Shown: positions 22,565 to 34,200 of the stretch, one piece after another
Layout: every line of letters begins with the position of its first letter
Numbering within the stretch: the stretch's first letter is position 1
NCBI RefSeq assembly: GCF_007655135.1
Contig: NC_045131.1
Location: 18,212,001-18,276,000 of the forward strand
DNA from: Punica granatum
Taxonomy: Eukaryota > Streptophyta > Magnoliopsida > Myrtales > Lythraceae
Reading direction: 5' to 3'
DNA length: 64,000 nucleotides
Made by a program: the position numbers and the translations under genes
Notes under the pieces: generated by a model
The model's input: only the letters and a program-made list of their open reading frames with translations
The model's database searches: none
Told to the model about the DNA's origin: nothing

Positions 22565-25448
22565 TTCCCACTTCTTCAAAAGGATTCGTCCTCGAATCTG
22601 CGCCCACATCAAAGGGAGAAAGATCAGAAACATTAAATGTAGAACTCACTTGATACTCTCCCGGCAAATCGAGCTTGTATGCATTGTCATTAATCTTTTC
22701 TAAGACTTGGAATGGTCCATCTCCTCGCGGATTTAGCTTTGATTTCCTTTGGCTTGGAAACCTCTCCTTCCTGAAATGAACCCAAACCCAATCTCCCGGT
22801 TCGAAAGTGACATGCTTTCTTCCCTTGTTGGCTCGAGTGGCAGCTTGCTCGTTCTTGTGCAAGATGTGGTTCCTTGCTTCTTCATGGATCTTCTTCACAA
22901 ATTCTGCCTTACGCTTTCCATCAAGGCTAACAATCTCACCAATAGGCAATGGAGTTAAATCCAATGGGGTTAGTGGATTAAAGCCATAAACAACCTCAAA
23001 AGGAGAAAACTTAGTAGAAGAATGCATGGCCCGATTATATGCAAACTCAATGAATGGAATGCAATCTTCCCAACTTTTCAAGTTCCTTTTAATAACAGCT
23101 TGCAGCAAAGTACCTAAGGTTCGATTTACAACCTCTGTTTGCCCATCAGTTTGTGGGTGGCAAGTGGTAGAAAACAATAGCTTTGTTCCCAATTTTCCCC
23201 ACAAAACACGCCAAAAGTGACTTAGGAACTTAACATCACGATCACTTACAATGGTTCTGGGAATGCCATGCAAACGCACTACTTCCCTAAAGAAAAGGTC
23301 CGCCACATGAGTAGCGTCATCCGTCTTCTTACAAGGAATAAAATGAGCCATCTTTGAAAAACGATCCACTACTACAAAGATAGAATCCTTACCATTCTTA
23401 GTCCTAGGCAAACCCAAAACAAAATCCATTAATATATCAGTCCATGGATGACTAGGAACGGGCAAGGGCATGTAAAGTCCATGAGGTTGAATCTTAGACT
23501 TAGCTTTCTTACATGTGACACACCTAAGACAGATCCTTTCAACGTCTCGCTTCATATGTGGCCAAAAGAAATGCTCTCTCAAAACATCTAAGGTCTTAGC
23601 CACACCAAAATGCCCCATTAAACCTCCCCCATGGGCTTCCCTAACAAGCAACTCTCGCATGGAACTTTGTGGAATACATAGCTTGTTCTCACGAAACAAA
23701 TACCCCTCATGCTTATAAAACTTGTCAAATGCCCCTTTTTCACATTCAGAAAAGACTTCCTTAAAATCATGATCATGCAAGTATAACTCTTTGATATATT
23801 CAAATCCCAAAAGCTTGGCATCAAGAGTTGAGATAAGAGTATACCTGCGAGATAAGGCATCAGCCACTACATTTTCCTTACCTTTATTGTATTGGATCAC
23901 ATAGGGAAACATCTCGATGAACTCGATCCAACGTGTGTGCCTTCGGTTCAGCTTGCTTTGACCCTTTAAATGCTTCAAGGACTCATGGTCGGTGTGAAGG
24001 ATGAACTCCTTGGACCACAAGTAATGCTGCCATGTCTCCAAAGCCCTCACCAAAGCATAGAGCTCCTTGTCGTATGTGGAGTAGTTCAACGCAGCCCCGT
24101 TGAGCTTCTCACTGAAGTAAGCAATAGGCCTCTTCTCTTGCATAAGGACGGCACCTATACCAATATCGGAAGCATCACATTCGATTTCAAAAGGTTTAGA
24201 AAAGTCCGATAAAATCAGTAAAGGAGCAGAACTTAGCTTTTCTTTCAAGGTATTGAATGCCTTCTCTTGCTCCTTGCCCCATCTAAAGCCAACTTCCTTC
24301 TTGATGATCTCGGTCAAAGGAGCAGCTATGGTGCTAAAATTGCGCACAAATCTTCGATAGAACCCAGCAAGGACATGGAAGCTTCGGACCTCAGCAATGG
24401 TTGTGGGTGTAGGCCATTCCCGGATTGCTTTCACCTTCTCTTCATCCACTTCCACACCCTTGGAACTTACGACAAAACCAAGAAAAACAACACTTTCCAA
24501 GAAAAATTCACACTTCTTAAGGTTAGCATACAACTTCTCATGCCTCAGCACCTCAAGAACACACCTCAAATGATCCATATGATCATGCTCAGTTTTGCTA
24601 TAAATCAGAATATCATCAAAGTAAACAACAACAAATTTTCCAATGTAAGCATGCAAGACATGATTCATAAGGCGCATAAATGTGCTGGGTGCATTAGTCA
24701 ATCCAAATGGCATCACTAACCACTCATACAATCCACTCTTGGTTTTAAATGCTGTTTTCCACTCATCTCCTTCTTTCATGCGAATTTGATGGTATCCACT
24801 CTTCAAATCAATCTTAGAAAATATAGTGGAACCATGCAATTCATCAAGCATATCATCTAATCGAGGAATAGGATAGCGATACTTTACCGTTATCTTATTC
24901 ACAGCTCGACAATCCACACACATTCTCCATGTGCCATCTTTCTTGGGAACAAGCAACACGGGCACAGAGCATGGACTCATGCTCTCTCGAACATAGCCCT
25001 TGGTCAGCAGCTCATCAACTTGCTTTTGGAGTTCTTTTGCTTCTTCGGGACTACACCGATATGCTGGCCGATTTGGAATGGGTGCTCCCGAGATGAAATC
25101 AATTTGATGTTCGATCCCACGGATTGGTGGCAATCCCGGTGGCATCTCCTCAGGAAACACATCATCATACTCTTGCAAAAGAGAAATCACAGCACTAGGC
25201 AAAGATGAGTTAAAATTAGTAGATAAGTAGGCCTCTTTGTACAAGAACAATATCATTGGCCTTTCATCCTTACTAACACTCTCTAACTCTCTTTCTTTTG
25301 TGAAGAAACTCATTTGCTTCCCCTCTTTTCTTTTCATGGCTGAACTCTCACATTTTTCTTTCTTTTCACTCTCTTTCTCGCTTTTCTCTGGAATTTCTTT
25401 CCTCTCACTTTTACTCTCTTTTTCTTTTGGTTCAGCCACTCTCTTACT
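22398..25448 (-). pseudogene. E linker, RT, RNase H and integrase (long open frame, shifted at the end)
   Basis: An open frame of just over 1000 codons follows TAA at 25449-25451. A very charged Lys/Glu linker leads to RT ([44 protein letters not shown]), RNase H ([24 protein letters not shown]), integrase zinc domain ([11 protein letters not shown]), core ([25 protein letters not shown]) and GPY/F-like module ([10 protein letters not shown]). All catalytic carboxylates look present. Two bases are lost at the LTR junction near 22565, so the natural tail ([13 protein letters not shown], about 22460-22510) is out of frame and the last ~55 residues are abnormal. Pol itself looks nearly intact. 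Confidence 0.87.
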
Positions 25449-26067
25449 TTATTTTGAACTCTCAGCATTGGACTTCTTGATTTGGAGTTGCTCTTCGAAC
25501 ACTTGATGTGGTGGCAACGGGGCAAGTGTCATGTTTCGACCATCCTTGATGAAGCTATACCGATTCTTGTACCCGTCATGTGTAGTCCTTCGATCAAATT
25601 GCCATGGCCTTCCGAGTAACAAATGGCTGGCTATCATAGGAACTACATCACACAAAACTTCATCATGGTACTTCCCAATAGAAAATGAGATCAACACTTG
25701 TTTTGTCACCTTCAATTCACCACTCTCATTCAGCCACTGAAGCCTATATGGTCTCGGATGCTTTTGAGTGCTCAAACCAAGCTTCTCCACCATCAGCTTG
25801 CTTGCCACATTCACAGTGCTTCCTCCATCAATAATCAGTCCACATACTCGATCCTTCACGTGGCATCGAGTGTAGAAAATGTTCTCTCTTTGTAGCTCAT
25901 CACCATCTTCTTTGGCTTGCACATGTAGAGCTCTCAAAACAACAAGAGTTTGACCCGATACAGCATGCTCTACATCATCGGCATCTTCAAGTGATGGTAT
26001 AGAGTCAGTGTCACTCTCATGCTCATCCGCACTTTCAATCTCCCCGTTATCTAACACAATCTCCCCA
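25449..26067 (-). pseudogene. E protease with disrupted nucleocapsid
   Basis: Encodes the acidic spacer (EHESDTDSIPSLED), the retropepsin with intact LIIDGGSTVNVAS, and [15 protein letters not shown]. It starts after a deletion that removed most of the zinc knuckle: CFRCLG is followed directly by GEIVLDNGEIES, with a change of frame. It ends at TAA 25449-25451 just before the charged linker. Confidence 0.84.
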
Positions 26068-26887
26068 AACAACGAAAGCACTTTACATCACGGTTTCTTT
26101 GAGGTTGGGAAGAAGAGTTACCCCTCTCCTTAGAATCAGATGATGCCTTGGCTGCGGGCTTGTCTCCCTTAGCCTTCTCCTCTTGCTTCGAACCAGCCCA
26201 TTTAGGTTCAGCCCCTTCAAACTTGGAAGTCCACTTCGAATTCGAATTAGAGGATTCGAACCTGGATGACGATCGTCCCCCCTTCTTGAGTTGCCTCTCA
26301 ACCTTCATAGCCATGTGTACCAATTCTTCAAGCTCCACATAATGGTGCAGCTCCACAATATTGGCAATCTCCCTATTAAGTCCACTAATGAATCGAGCCA
26401 TGGTTGCCCCTCGATCCTCCTCAACATTGGCGCGAATCATGGCAATCTCCATCTCCTTGTGGTACTCCTCCACGGTTTTAGACCCTTGCTTAAGATTCTG
26501 CAGCTTCAAGTATAAATCCCGGTAGTAATGGGATGGGACAAACCTCCTCCGCATGACAGCTTTCATGCCCTCCCAATTGTCAATAGGTCGCTCCCCATTT
26601 TGGCGTCTACTCACCGTCAATTGATCCCACCAAACTATGGCATAGTCGGTGAATGCCACAGCTGCAAGCTTCACCTTCTTCTCCTCGGAGTAGTTGTGAC
26701 AATCAAAAACCAACTCAACCTTCCTTTCCCATTCGATGTACACATCGGGATCGCTCTTGCCTTGGAACGGAGGAATGGTCAACTTGATGGATCCCATATT
26801 ACGATCAATGGTGTCTCTTTCTTGGTGCCTCCCACGTCCGCGCCATGGCCTCTCAGCCCTTGCTCCTCGAGCTCATCTCATTGTGGT
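26068..26887 (-). pseudogene. gag: E gag, capsid part, broken
   Basis: Contains [56 protein letters not shown] and the basic spacer. It ends within the zinc knuckle (CFRCLG at about 26075). A TGA lies close to the F junction (about 26872-26874), likely from CGA. The N-terminal part is at 60823-61106, on the other side of F. Confidence 0.86.
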
Positions 26888-29800
26888 TGTCAGCACCCCA
26901 TTTTGGCCCACCGGCTTCCCACACGAGGAGTTCCGACCGAGGCCCGGGACACTATTTATCACCCGGCAATTAGAGGCAAATAGGCAGGCACGGGGTCATG
27001 AACAACGGGAGAAGAGCTAGGTCACTGAGAAAAGTGGAGGAAAGCCATCAGAAGAACGAACGGACAAAGAACCTCGAAACGGCGGAGCTGGCACTACGGC
27101 ACTATTCATCACTGAGTCACCGAAGCACCGAAAGGTGCCCAATATGGGACTCCAAAAATCCCTCTCAGTGCCAAAGTGACCAACGACACGTCCGGGCGCA
27201 TTTTCGAGGCATCCTGCTTAAGCTGGGACACCCTGATCCCTCACGGACGCCTTTTCTAACAGAGCTCTCGAGGCCCGCTCCACTGACAAGCAGAAAGAAC
27301 CCCAAAACGGGCCTACAGGCACCCAGGGACCACCAAGGCCGGGGAACAAGCTTCAGATGACCTTCCAGAGCTCGGCTCGGTTTCCCGAGGGACATTTCGA
27401 TGGTCATGAACGTCTCCATGCGAGCCTTCGGGGCGCGTCCATGGAAAACAGAGATCTTAACGATCTCCGAGCACCTCACAACGATCCTCGAATGCCTCGA
27501 GACATTCAAAGAGCACTGAGGAAAATCCCGGTCACAAGTCCCTAGGCCTTCCCGGGCCAACGGTCCCCGACCGAAGGCGACGGGCCAACGATCACACACG
27601 GGGCAAAAGGATCGCCAAAAGGAATGTTAGGATGCACAAAGAGCAGTCGGGGACCAGGGGATGCTAAATTCAGCTCTGAACGTCCAAACAGGGCAAAACC
27701 GACTCTCGAGGCGCCGAGTCGCCCAAACGCTCGTTCACACGACGCATGGCGATATTAGGCTCATTCAAATCCTCGTCATTCAAGCATTCCAAATCTTCAA
27801 ATTAATTGGACGTCGGAGGTCGGGCGCGAGCTCAATCAAGTTTCAAGCATTTTCCGGCTTTCCTCTCAATTGAACGGGACCCACAGCTCAGCTAAGCCAA
27901 GCCATCAAGCCGCGGCTCAACCCCAAGCCACGGCTCAACCCTCGGCTCCGAGTTGACAGCCCAAGCCGCGGCTCAAACCCCCTCACCCGTCGGCTCCATC
28001 CCAAATTTCGGTGGCTTCCCTCTTCCCTCCACCACACAATTCAAACTCCTCTCACATCTCTCATACCCATCACCTTTCCATCACTTCCCATCAACTTTCC
28101 TTTGCTTTCCCCACACTCAACAAGACATCTACCCCTCCCTAACCCTCCTTCTTGAATTCGGCAGCCCTAGATTAAGCCTCAAACCGCACTTAACCTCCCC
28201 TAATCGTCCCATTAAGCTAGCCTATAAGTTCCCATCCATCATTAACTCTAATCACTTCTTCATTCTCACTCTCTCTCAAGCCAATCTCTCTCAAGAATCC
28301 TCTCAAACTCCAGCCCTCCACTCCAACTCATCCAGCCCGTGCCAAGGCCGAAACCGGTCAAAACCGCCGGAAAACCACCCGGTATTCCGGTAACCACCCG
28401 ACCCGACTTAAGCCAAAAATTACCAAACTCCCTAGCCTACATATTTCCCACCCCCTAAGTCCATTTCCGGGCTTAGATTTTCGATTTGAAGCTTCCCACA
28501 CCCCGTTCCAACCGTAAGCACAACCGAGCCCCAAGACCCTTAGCCGCGCGCACCGGAGCCCTCCACGCGTGCCATTTCATCCCACGACTTCGGCGAGTCG
28601 TGCCATCACGTTCCAAGGGTTCCTCACAACCCTCACCCTCTCTCGTGAAGAGGTGGTCACGATCCGAGGGCCAACCGACCGTGCACGGCTTCCTTTTCCT
28701 CTAGTTTCTCTCTAGCGGGTTACTATTTTCTTACCGGACTTTCTCTCACATTTTCTGGTTTGTTCAGGCCTTGGCAAGTTCGGGTCTACCCACGGTCGTC
28801 TAGATCTACCACTTAGGAGTCCAACGAACCCGGCCTTGCACCGTGCCGTGGCCGGAGTGAGCGTGCCGAGCCATTTTCCCGAGACTGCCGCGGCTGCGCC
28901 TCACCCGGGTCGCTCACTGTCCGTAGCTCCCAGCCGAGTCTAGCGACTCCCACGGCCGCTTCCCCGGCTCTTCTCCTCGTGCAACGAGGCTAGGTAACAT
29001 CCCCTACAACTTAGATAAACTAGGATCCTCGATTCTTGCTCGTATGAGTGTTCCCACGTTCTAAAGGTGCCGAATGCTTGAAAGTTCACGTCTTTCTTCG
29101 GATCCATGCTTTCCATGCATTTCCATGCACGCACATCCATTATGTCCCACTCACATATCCGTATAATGTCCATGCCATGAGGGGAAAGGACTAGGATCGA
29201 AGTAGGGGAGACGTTCAAGCCATGGTTAGACCATGGGACTCCACGGCCTACGTCCCAAGGGGGGGACCCGTGGGTTCTCTTGGTCTTTCCGAGGCTTGAT
29301 CGGCCTCCCTCCCCCCGAAACTTGTTGGCTCCCGTGTTATTGCCATTGAATGTCGCATAAGGTGTGTTGGCATGGCGAGAAGGGACTCGGATCGGAGTCG
29401 AAGAGCCCACCTTGACCCATGTGAGCCACGGGAATTCGCGGCTGCCCGTGAAGGGTGCGGCCGAGAGCTCCCTTGGACCACACGGGTCCGAGGTGACCTC
29501 TTTAGCTCCGAAATGGGTCGATTCCCGCATTTTACTTTTTTATTTATTTATTTTTTTTTATCGTATGAGTCGACGCCGTTTTTATTGATTTCTTTATATT
29601 ACATGTTATATGTGTTTTGTTCGTGTGTTTGATTGCGCCTAGAGATCATGACGGCGTCGGTTTCCTTCGTTTTATTGAAATAGATGTTGTCCTTGTGTTT
29701 AAACGTATTATGCATGCAAGACATGATCGGAATCGTCCCTGGGAATTGATTGTATCCATGTTTTTACATTGTTGCCGATGGCCACGTGATAATTAAATGA

Positions 29801-31825
29801 CAAGTGTATTGGTCTTGGATAGTTTCCCATCAAAACCACAATAATTATATGAAATCACCACCACCGAATAATTCCACAAACGGGAGAACGGGGCGCGTTA
29901 TTCGGTTAATTAAATCATTCGGACTAAATAATTGGGTAAATTGGTTATTAATTTGTAAACGCATCGATGATTCACGGAACGACGAGAATGCCCTTTCTTC
30001 ATTAAAATATTTCACAATTTCAAAATATCGAGTTGTGTGACACGAATTGAAGGGATGTCTGAGGAGTACTCGCGAGTCACGACTCGGGTCCGAGCCCAAT
30101 TTGAGGCGGCCCAGGTCGGGACGCGCGAATCCTCCCTAGACTTCTTCGTATCACACGATCTTCAATTTGAACACGAATATCACACGTTTTATCATCCAAG
30201 GGGTATAATCGTCATTCCGTGATTCACCGATACCCTAGGCTTTAGGAAGTTGGAAACACCTAGAACTATGAACGAGAACGGACAACCCGTTCGGGTGCGA
30301 GTTTCATTCGCGCGGCCCCATTTCGTTCGTTTTCGGTGTTTCTTTCTTTCTATTGTAGATTCGGTGGGGACCATTTTATTTCAGTTACAAGGTATGAAAA
30401 ACCGGATTAATTATACATTTGGCCTAATCGAATGCTAGATAATGGATAGGCGGAATGATAGATTCCAATCTATAGTCAAAATACGAGTTTGGCTAATTCG
30501 GTGGAACCGTAGCGACACTTAACTGAATAAGAGTCCTAAAACAAATTCACACATATAATTGGCTTAGAACCATATCCTAGCCCGTTCCCTATGTTTGCCT
30601 AGGTTAGATACATTGTTTGTTAATCAACCTCGATTAATAACTGATTAAATCACGTACACTCGACTTAATACACCACTTGTCTGTATTCACTGATAGTTGT
30701 CAGTTATTGTCCGTATCAGGTCAGTTTTATCAGTTTTCTTCTGTTTTATCCTTACCTATGATGATTTATTGCGATTCGGGCCCGAACCCATAGGTTACGT
30801 GTTGTACGGGGTCCAACGCCCCAAATCACCGAACACGAGGCCCAACGCCTCTTAATTCACCGAGCGCGTGCAACCCGAGTGTGGAATGGGATCTAGCCTC
30901 GAGTCACCATCACACTCCAAATATGGCCTATGTGGAAGGCAATTTGGATTGGATGTGTGAAACGTATCTAGATATCACCCGGGAGCTCGATCGACCCAAC
31001 GGTTACGGTGGGAATCAACCGATTCCCCTGCGAACCGTTGGATCGATCGGACCCGACCCCTGGCTCCTTGAGCCCGCGTTGCCTTAATTCACTTATCGGT
31101 TATTTAAAATACACGGTGAGCCGGAGCGGAATAGTGGCCCAATGCAAACCGATCGGGATCCATTTACTTATTCGGTTATACTTTGTAATTGTTCGAGAGA
31201 ACATTGTGAGGAGTCTATTTGTATGTTCATTCATTTCCTTGTAAGGATCCCCGATCGGTGGGCGAGAGGTCCAAATGCTGGATCGGTTAAGTTGGTCTAT
31301 CGCCACCAAAGGGTGAGTAAGCTTGGATACTCGTGGTTTTGGTTCACGTAGGGAATCGACCATCACGGTTCGATGAACTGTAACGCTAAGATAGTGAACC
31401 GACTCCTCGATGCACAAGCCTACTCATCTTTCGGACTCTTGGCCCAACTTGATCAATTCATCGAATTTACGGTGTCAAAACGAGCGAGTCAAGTGCAACT
31501 CTAAATCACGCGGTAAATAAACGAAACGGCAAGCCTAGCAAGCTAGAGTACCGAAAGGGCGTGCGGGATATAGGCCCGCACGTAATAGAACCCCCGATTC
31601 GGAATTTCCGGTTTCGTACGACCATTGCCTTAGCATTTAGTTGTACCCCGTACCCCTAGACCCGGGTAACTTGCCGGCCCTCGACCTTCGGGTCGTAAAA
31701 TGGCAAGTGGCGACTCCTTCTCACGTGCGTCCGTCGCGCGTCACCGGGAAGGTGGACACTCCCAAGCCGCGTTTGCTTAGGCGCGCGCATGCGTTTCCCG
31801 ACGAGATGAAATTCGGGTGCGCACA
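26888..31825 (+). repeat. F 5' LTR
   Basis: 4938 bp. A TATA-like CCTATAAGTT at 28221-28230 is conserved in G (TTTATAAGCC near 44121) and LTR3 (near 57209). It is followed by the CT-rich stretch CTCACTCTCTCTCAAGCC. Apparent ORFs within it are not conserved as proteins and I do not support any gene. Confidence 0.9.
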
Positions 31826-31828
31826 GCT

Positions 31829-31847
31829 TGGCGACTCCACTGGGGAC
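31829..31847 (+). other. F primer-binding site (Arg-tRNA type)
   Basis: TGGCGACTCCACTGGGGAC begins three bases after the LTR. Ogre/Tat elements are known to use tRNA-Arg with a TGGCGACTC primer site; the assignment is from memory. Confidence 0.75.
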
Positions 31848-32398
31848 ATACTTAGTGGGTTCGGGCTCAATCCCGTTTGTTTGCTTGCTTGTTTATTCAT
31901 CGCTTTCCGCATTTCCCGCTTATCTACTTTACGCATCTTAGGGACCTTGTCCGACATCCCACGGGCACCAATATAGGAAGCTAGGTTAGTCAGAGGTTCC
32001 GAGTAAAGGAATGGATCGAGTCGACTACGCCACCGAACCGGCCCCCAAAGATCCTCGCTCGATTTCAAGGAATTCACACCCTTGAGTCGGGAGCCCCCAT
32101 CCCTAGTTAGCGGTTCTCCCAGTAGCACCGAAAACCATGCATACACAGGGACCATCATGCTGGACCAACTTTTACTTCCATGCCGTCAACCGACCCGAAA
32201 GTCGAGTCCTTGAGTCGGCCCGTAGTTTTTTTTATGACGGGCATTTTGTTGTTTTTGTAAGAAAGAGCGATGTACGCTGTAAAGAACACAACTATACCTT
32301 ATCTTTCCGCACTGCATACATTTTTTCAAAAAAATTAGGACATTGCATTGATTTGATTCTACAAACGTTAAGCCGGCATCTCCTCCATCTAGGTAAGG
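31848..32398 (+). other. F leader before ORF1
   Basis: About 550 bp of non-coding leader. I see no conserved block like that of the chromoviruses and no supported gene. Confidence 0.5.
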
Positions 32399-33883
32399 AT
32401 GGACCACCCGGCTCCCGGTCTTAGGCTCGAAGCGATCACGCCACCAAGGCAAGACATCATGCGCATCTGGAGGACTCTCCGACCGGTGGACCACGCATTC
32501 ATCCAGGGCATCATCGGAGACGTGGTTATGCTCATCGAGACCCCGGTGGACTGGATCTTCTTGAGGACCGCCGCCGAATTTTGGGATCCCGAGCACGCAG
32601 TATTCAACTTCCAGGCAACGGAGCTAGCGCCTACGATCGAGGAATACACGGCACTCATCCACGACCCACGGCATCTTCGTGCCGAATCCGTTCACCACCG
32701 TCCAGGGTCAACTCTCCACCCTTCTCCACATACCCGCTCAAGACTTCCACGAGGAGCTTCATCAAAGGTGGGATCAAGGCATCCGGATCGCATGGCTCTC
32801 CGACTGGACGCTCCTCCGTGCAATGACGCCTACAACGGCTTCCTATCAGCGCGATGCCTGCCATGGATTCCTACTCTTGATCTTTGGCACTCTCCTGTTT
32901 CCGTACTCGCCGAACCTCATTGACGGGGCTATAGCCCAAGTCGTCCTCCAAGCGGTGGGAGGCCATAGTTACGTGGAGGCTTTATTGGCCGAGATCGTCC
33001 GGTCTCTTGACTATGTAAGGGAGGTTCGGCGCGGCAGGATGAGAGGATCCCCGCACCTACTTCAGATTTGGCTTCTCGCCCATACCCGCCCCTTTTGCTC
33101 ATCACATTCGTTCTCCTACATCGCCGATGAGCGTTCGCGGATCGAGCGCTTGGTACCGGTTATCCCACCTCCCGAGCACTGTTTCTCGGAATGGAGGCGT
33201 TTTTGGCGTGAGTTGACGCTCGCACGCTTCTTATGGGTCGCTCGATGGAACCCCGGCGGCCCCATGATCACGGGATGTCCCGGAACTGTGGGAGTCCCCC
33301 TTCTCAGCCATTTGGGGAGCACATTCATATTCCCGGGGCGGGTAATCAGACAGCTCGGCGGCCTACAGGACGTTCCCACCGAGGCGGATCGTCTACCTTT
33401 CCGCATCCAGTGGGCCGACTCTACATCCACGGCCCCCGCAAGATTCCTGCAGATTCGAGAGATTCGTCGCCAACGGGACGCCAGCATCATACAGCGTCTG
33501 TACTTCCCTGAACATCCCACCGACGACGAGTGAGTCTTCGCCGCCACTTCGGCATACGTGGCTCGGTTCTACGCACGGGGATTGGCATCCCCGCGACCGT
33601 CCCATGTCGCCCCGACTCCCCGCGCTACATCCACCCTCGCCCCCGAAGTCGAAAGTTCCATCCAAGCGGCCATGCACGCAGAGCTACGGGCCATCAGGGA
33701 GGAGCGAGATAGGCTCCGTTGCGAGCTTGTTGATTCCCGCGCAGAGGTCGCGAACTACAGGGAGGTTCAGACAGAGCTGACTCGAGCACGCGCCGAGTCG
33801 CGCAGCTAGATCGGGAGATGGCTCGTTTGAGCGCGCAGTTAGATCGAGTACACAAGAGGGCGCGCGACCTCGCCCACCCCTAG
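32399..33883 (+). pseudogene. F ORF1 (extra ORF upstream of gag), broken
   Basis: Begins MDHPAPGLRLEAITPPRQD. The stretch FWDPEHAVFNF...ELAPTIEEYTALI (about 32577-32660) resembles the plant mobile domain pattern (hydrophobic-F-x-x-x-E-L-x-P-T-x-E-E-Y). A frameshift near 32665 moves to the frame with LLIFGTLLFPYSPNLIDG and REVRRGRMRGSPHLLQIW. TGA at 33531-33533, then an Ala/Arg/Glu-rich coiled-coil tail, shifted once more near 33803, ends at TAG 33881-33883. Ogre elements carry such an ORF1; its function is unknown. Domain resemblance is by eye. Confidence 0.72.
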
Positions 33884-34200
33884 GATTAGCTGATGCGCCC
33901 TTTTTGCCCTCGCTTGGACCTACGCCGCTTCCAAACGGCCACCGAGTGCAAAGGGATGCCGGCTTTACGCTTATGTTCCTTTCTTTTCCTCCGAATGTTC
34001 TATTTTGTAAAACTATGGAGCTTGAGGTTAATCAATGTAATGACATTAGTATTTTGAAAACCCATGCATCTCATACTTTTTGTCCTTTTACTCATTCCCC
34101 GTTTGTTGTTTGAGATGTCAATGTTTTTCCTTACACATTCTTGGAATTTAGGTGATCACAACTGGCGTCACACCGCTACCCGACTCGTCAGCGTCTCAGG
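33884..34200 (+). other. F spacer between ORF1 and gag
   Basis: About 320 bp, T-rich in its second half, with no supported gene. Confidence 0.5.

Noticed and set aside
28940..29530. 196-codon minus-strand ORF, also present at 57928-58518
   Set aside because: It occurs in both copies only because both are LTRs of F; no recognisable domain or start context.
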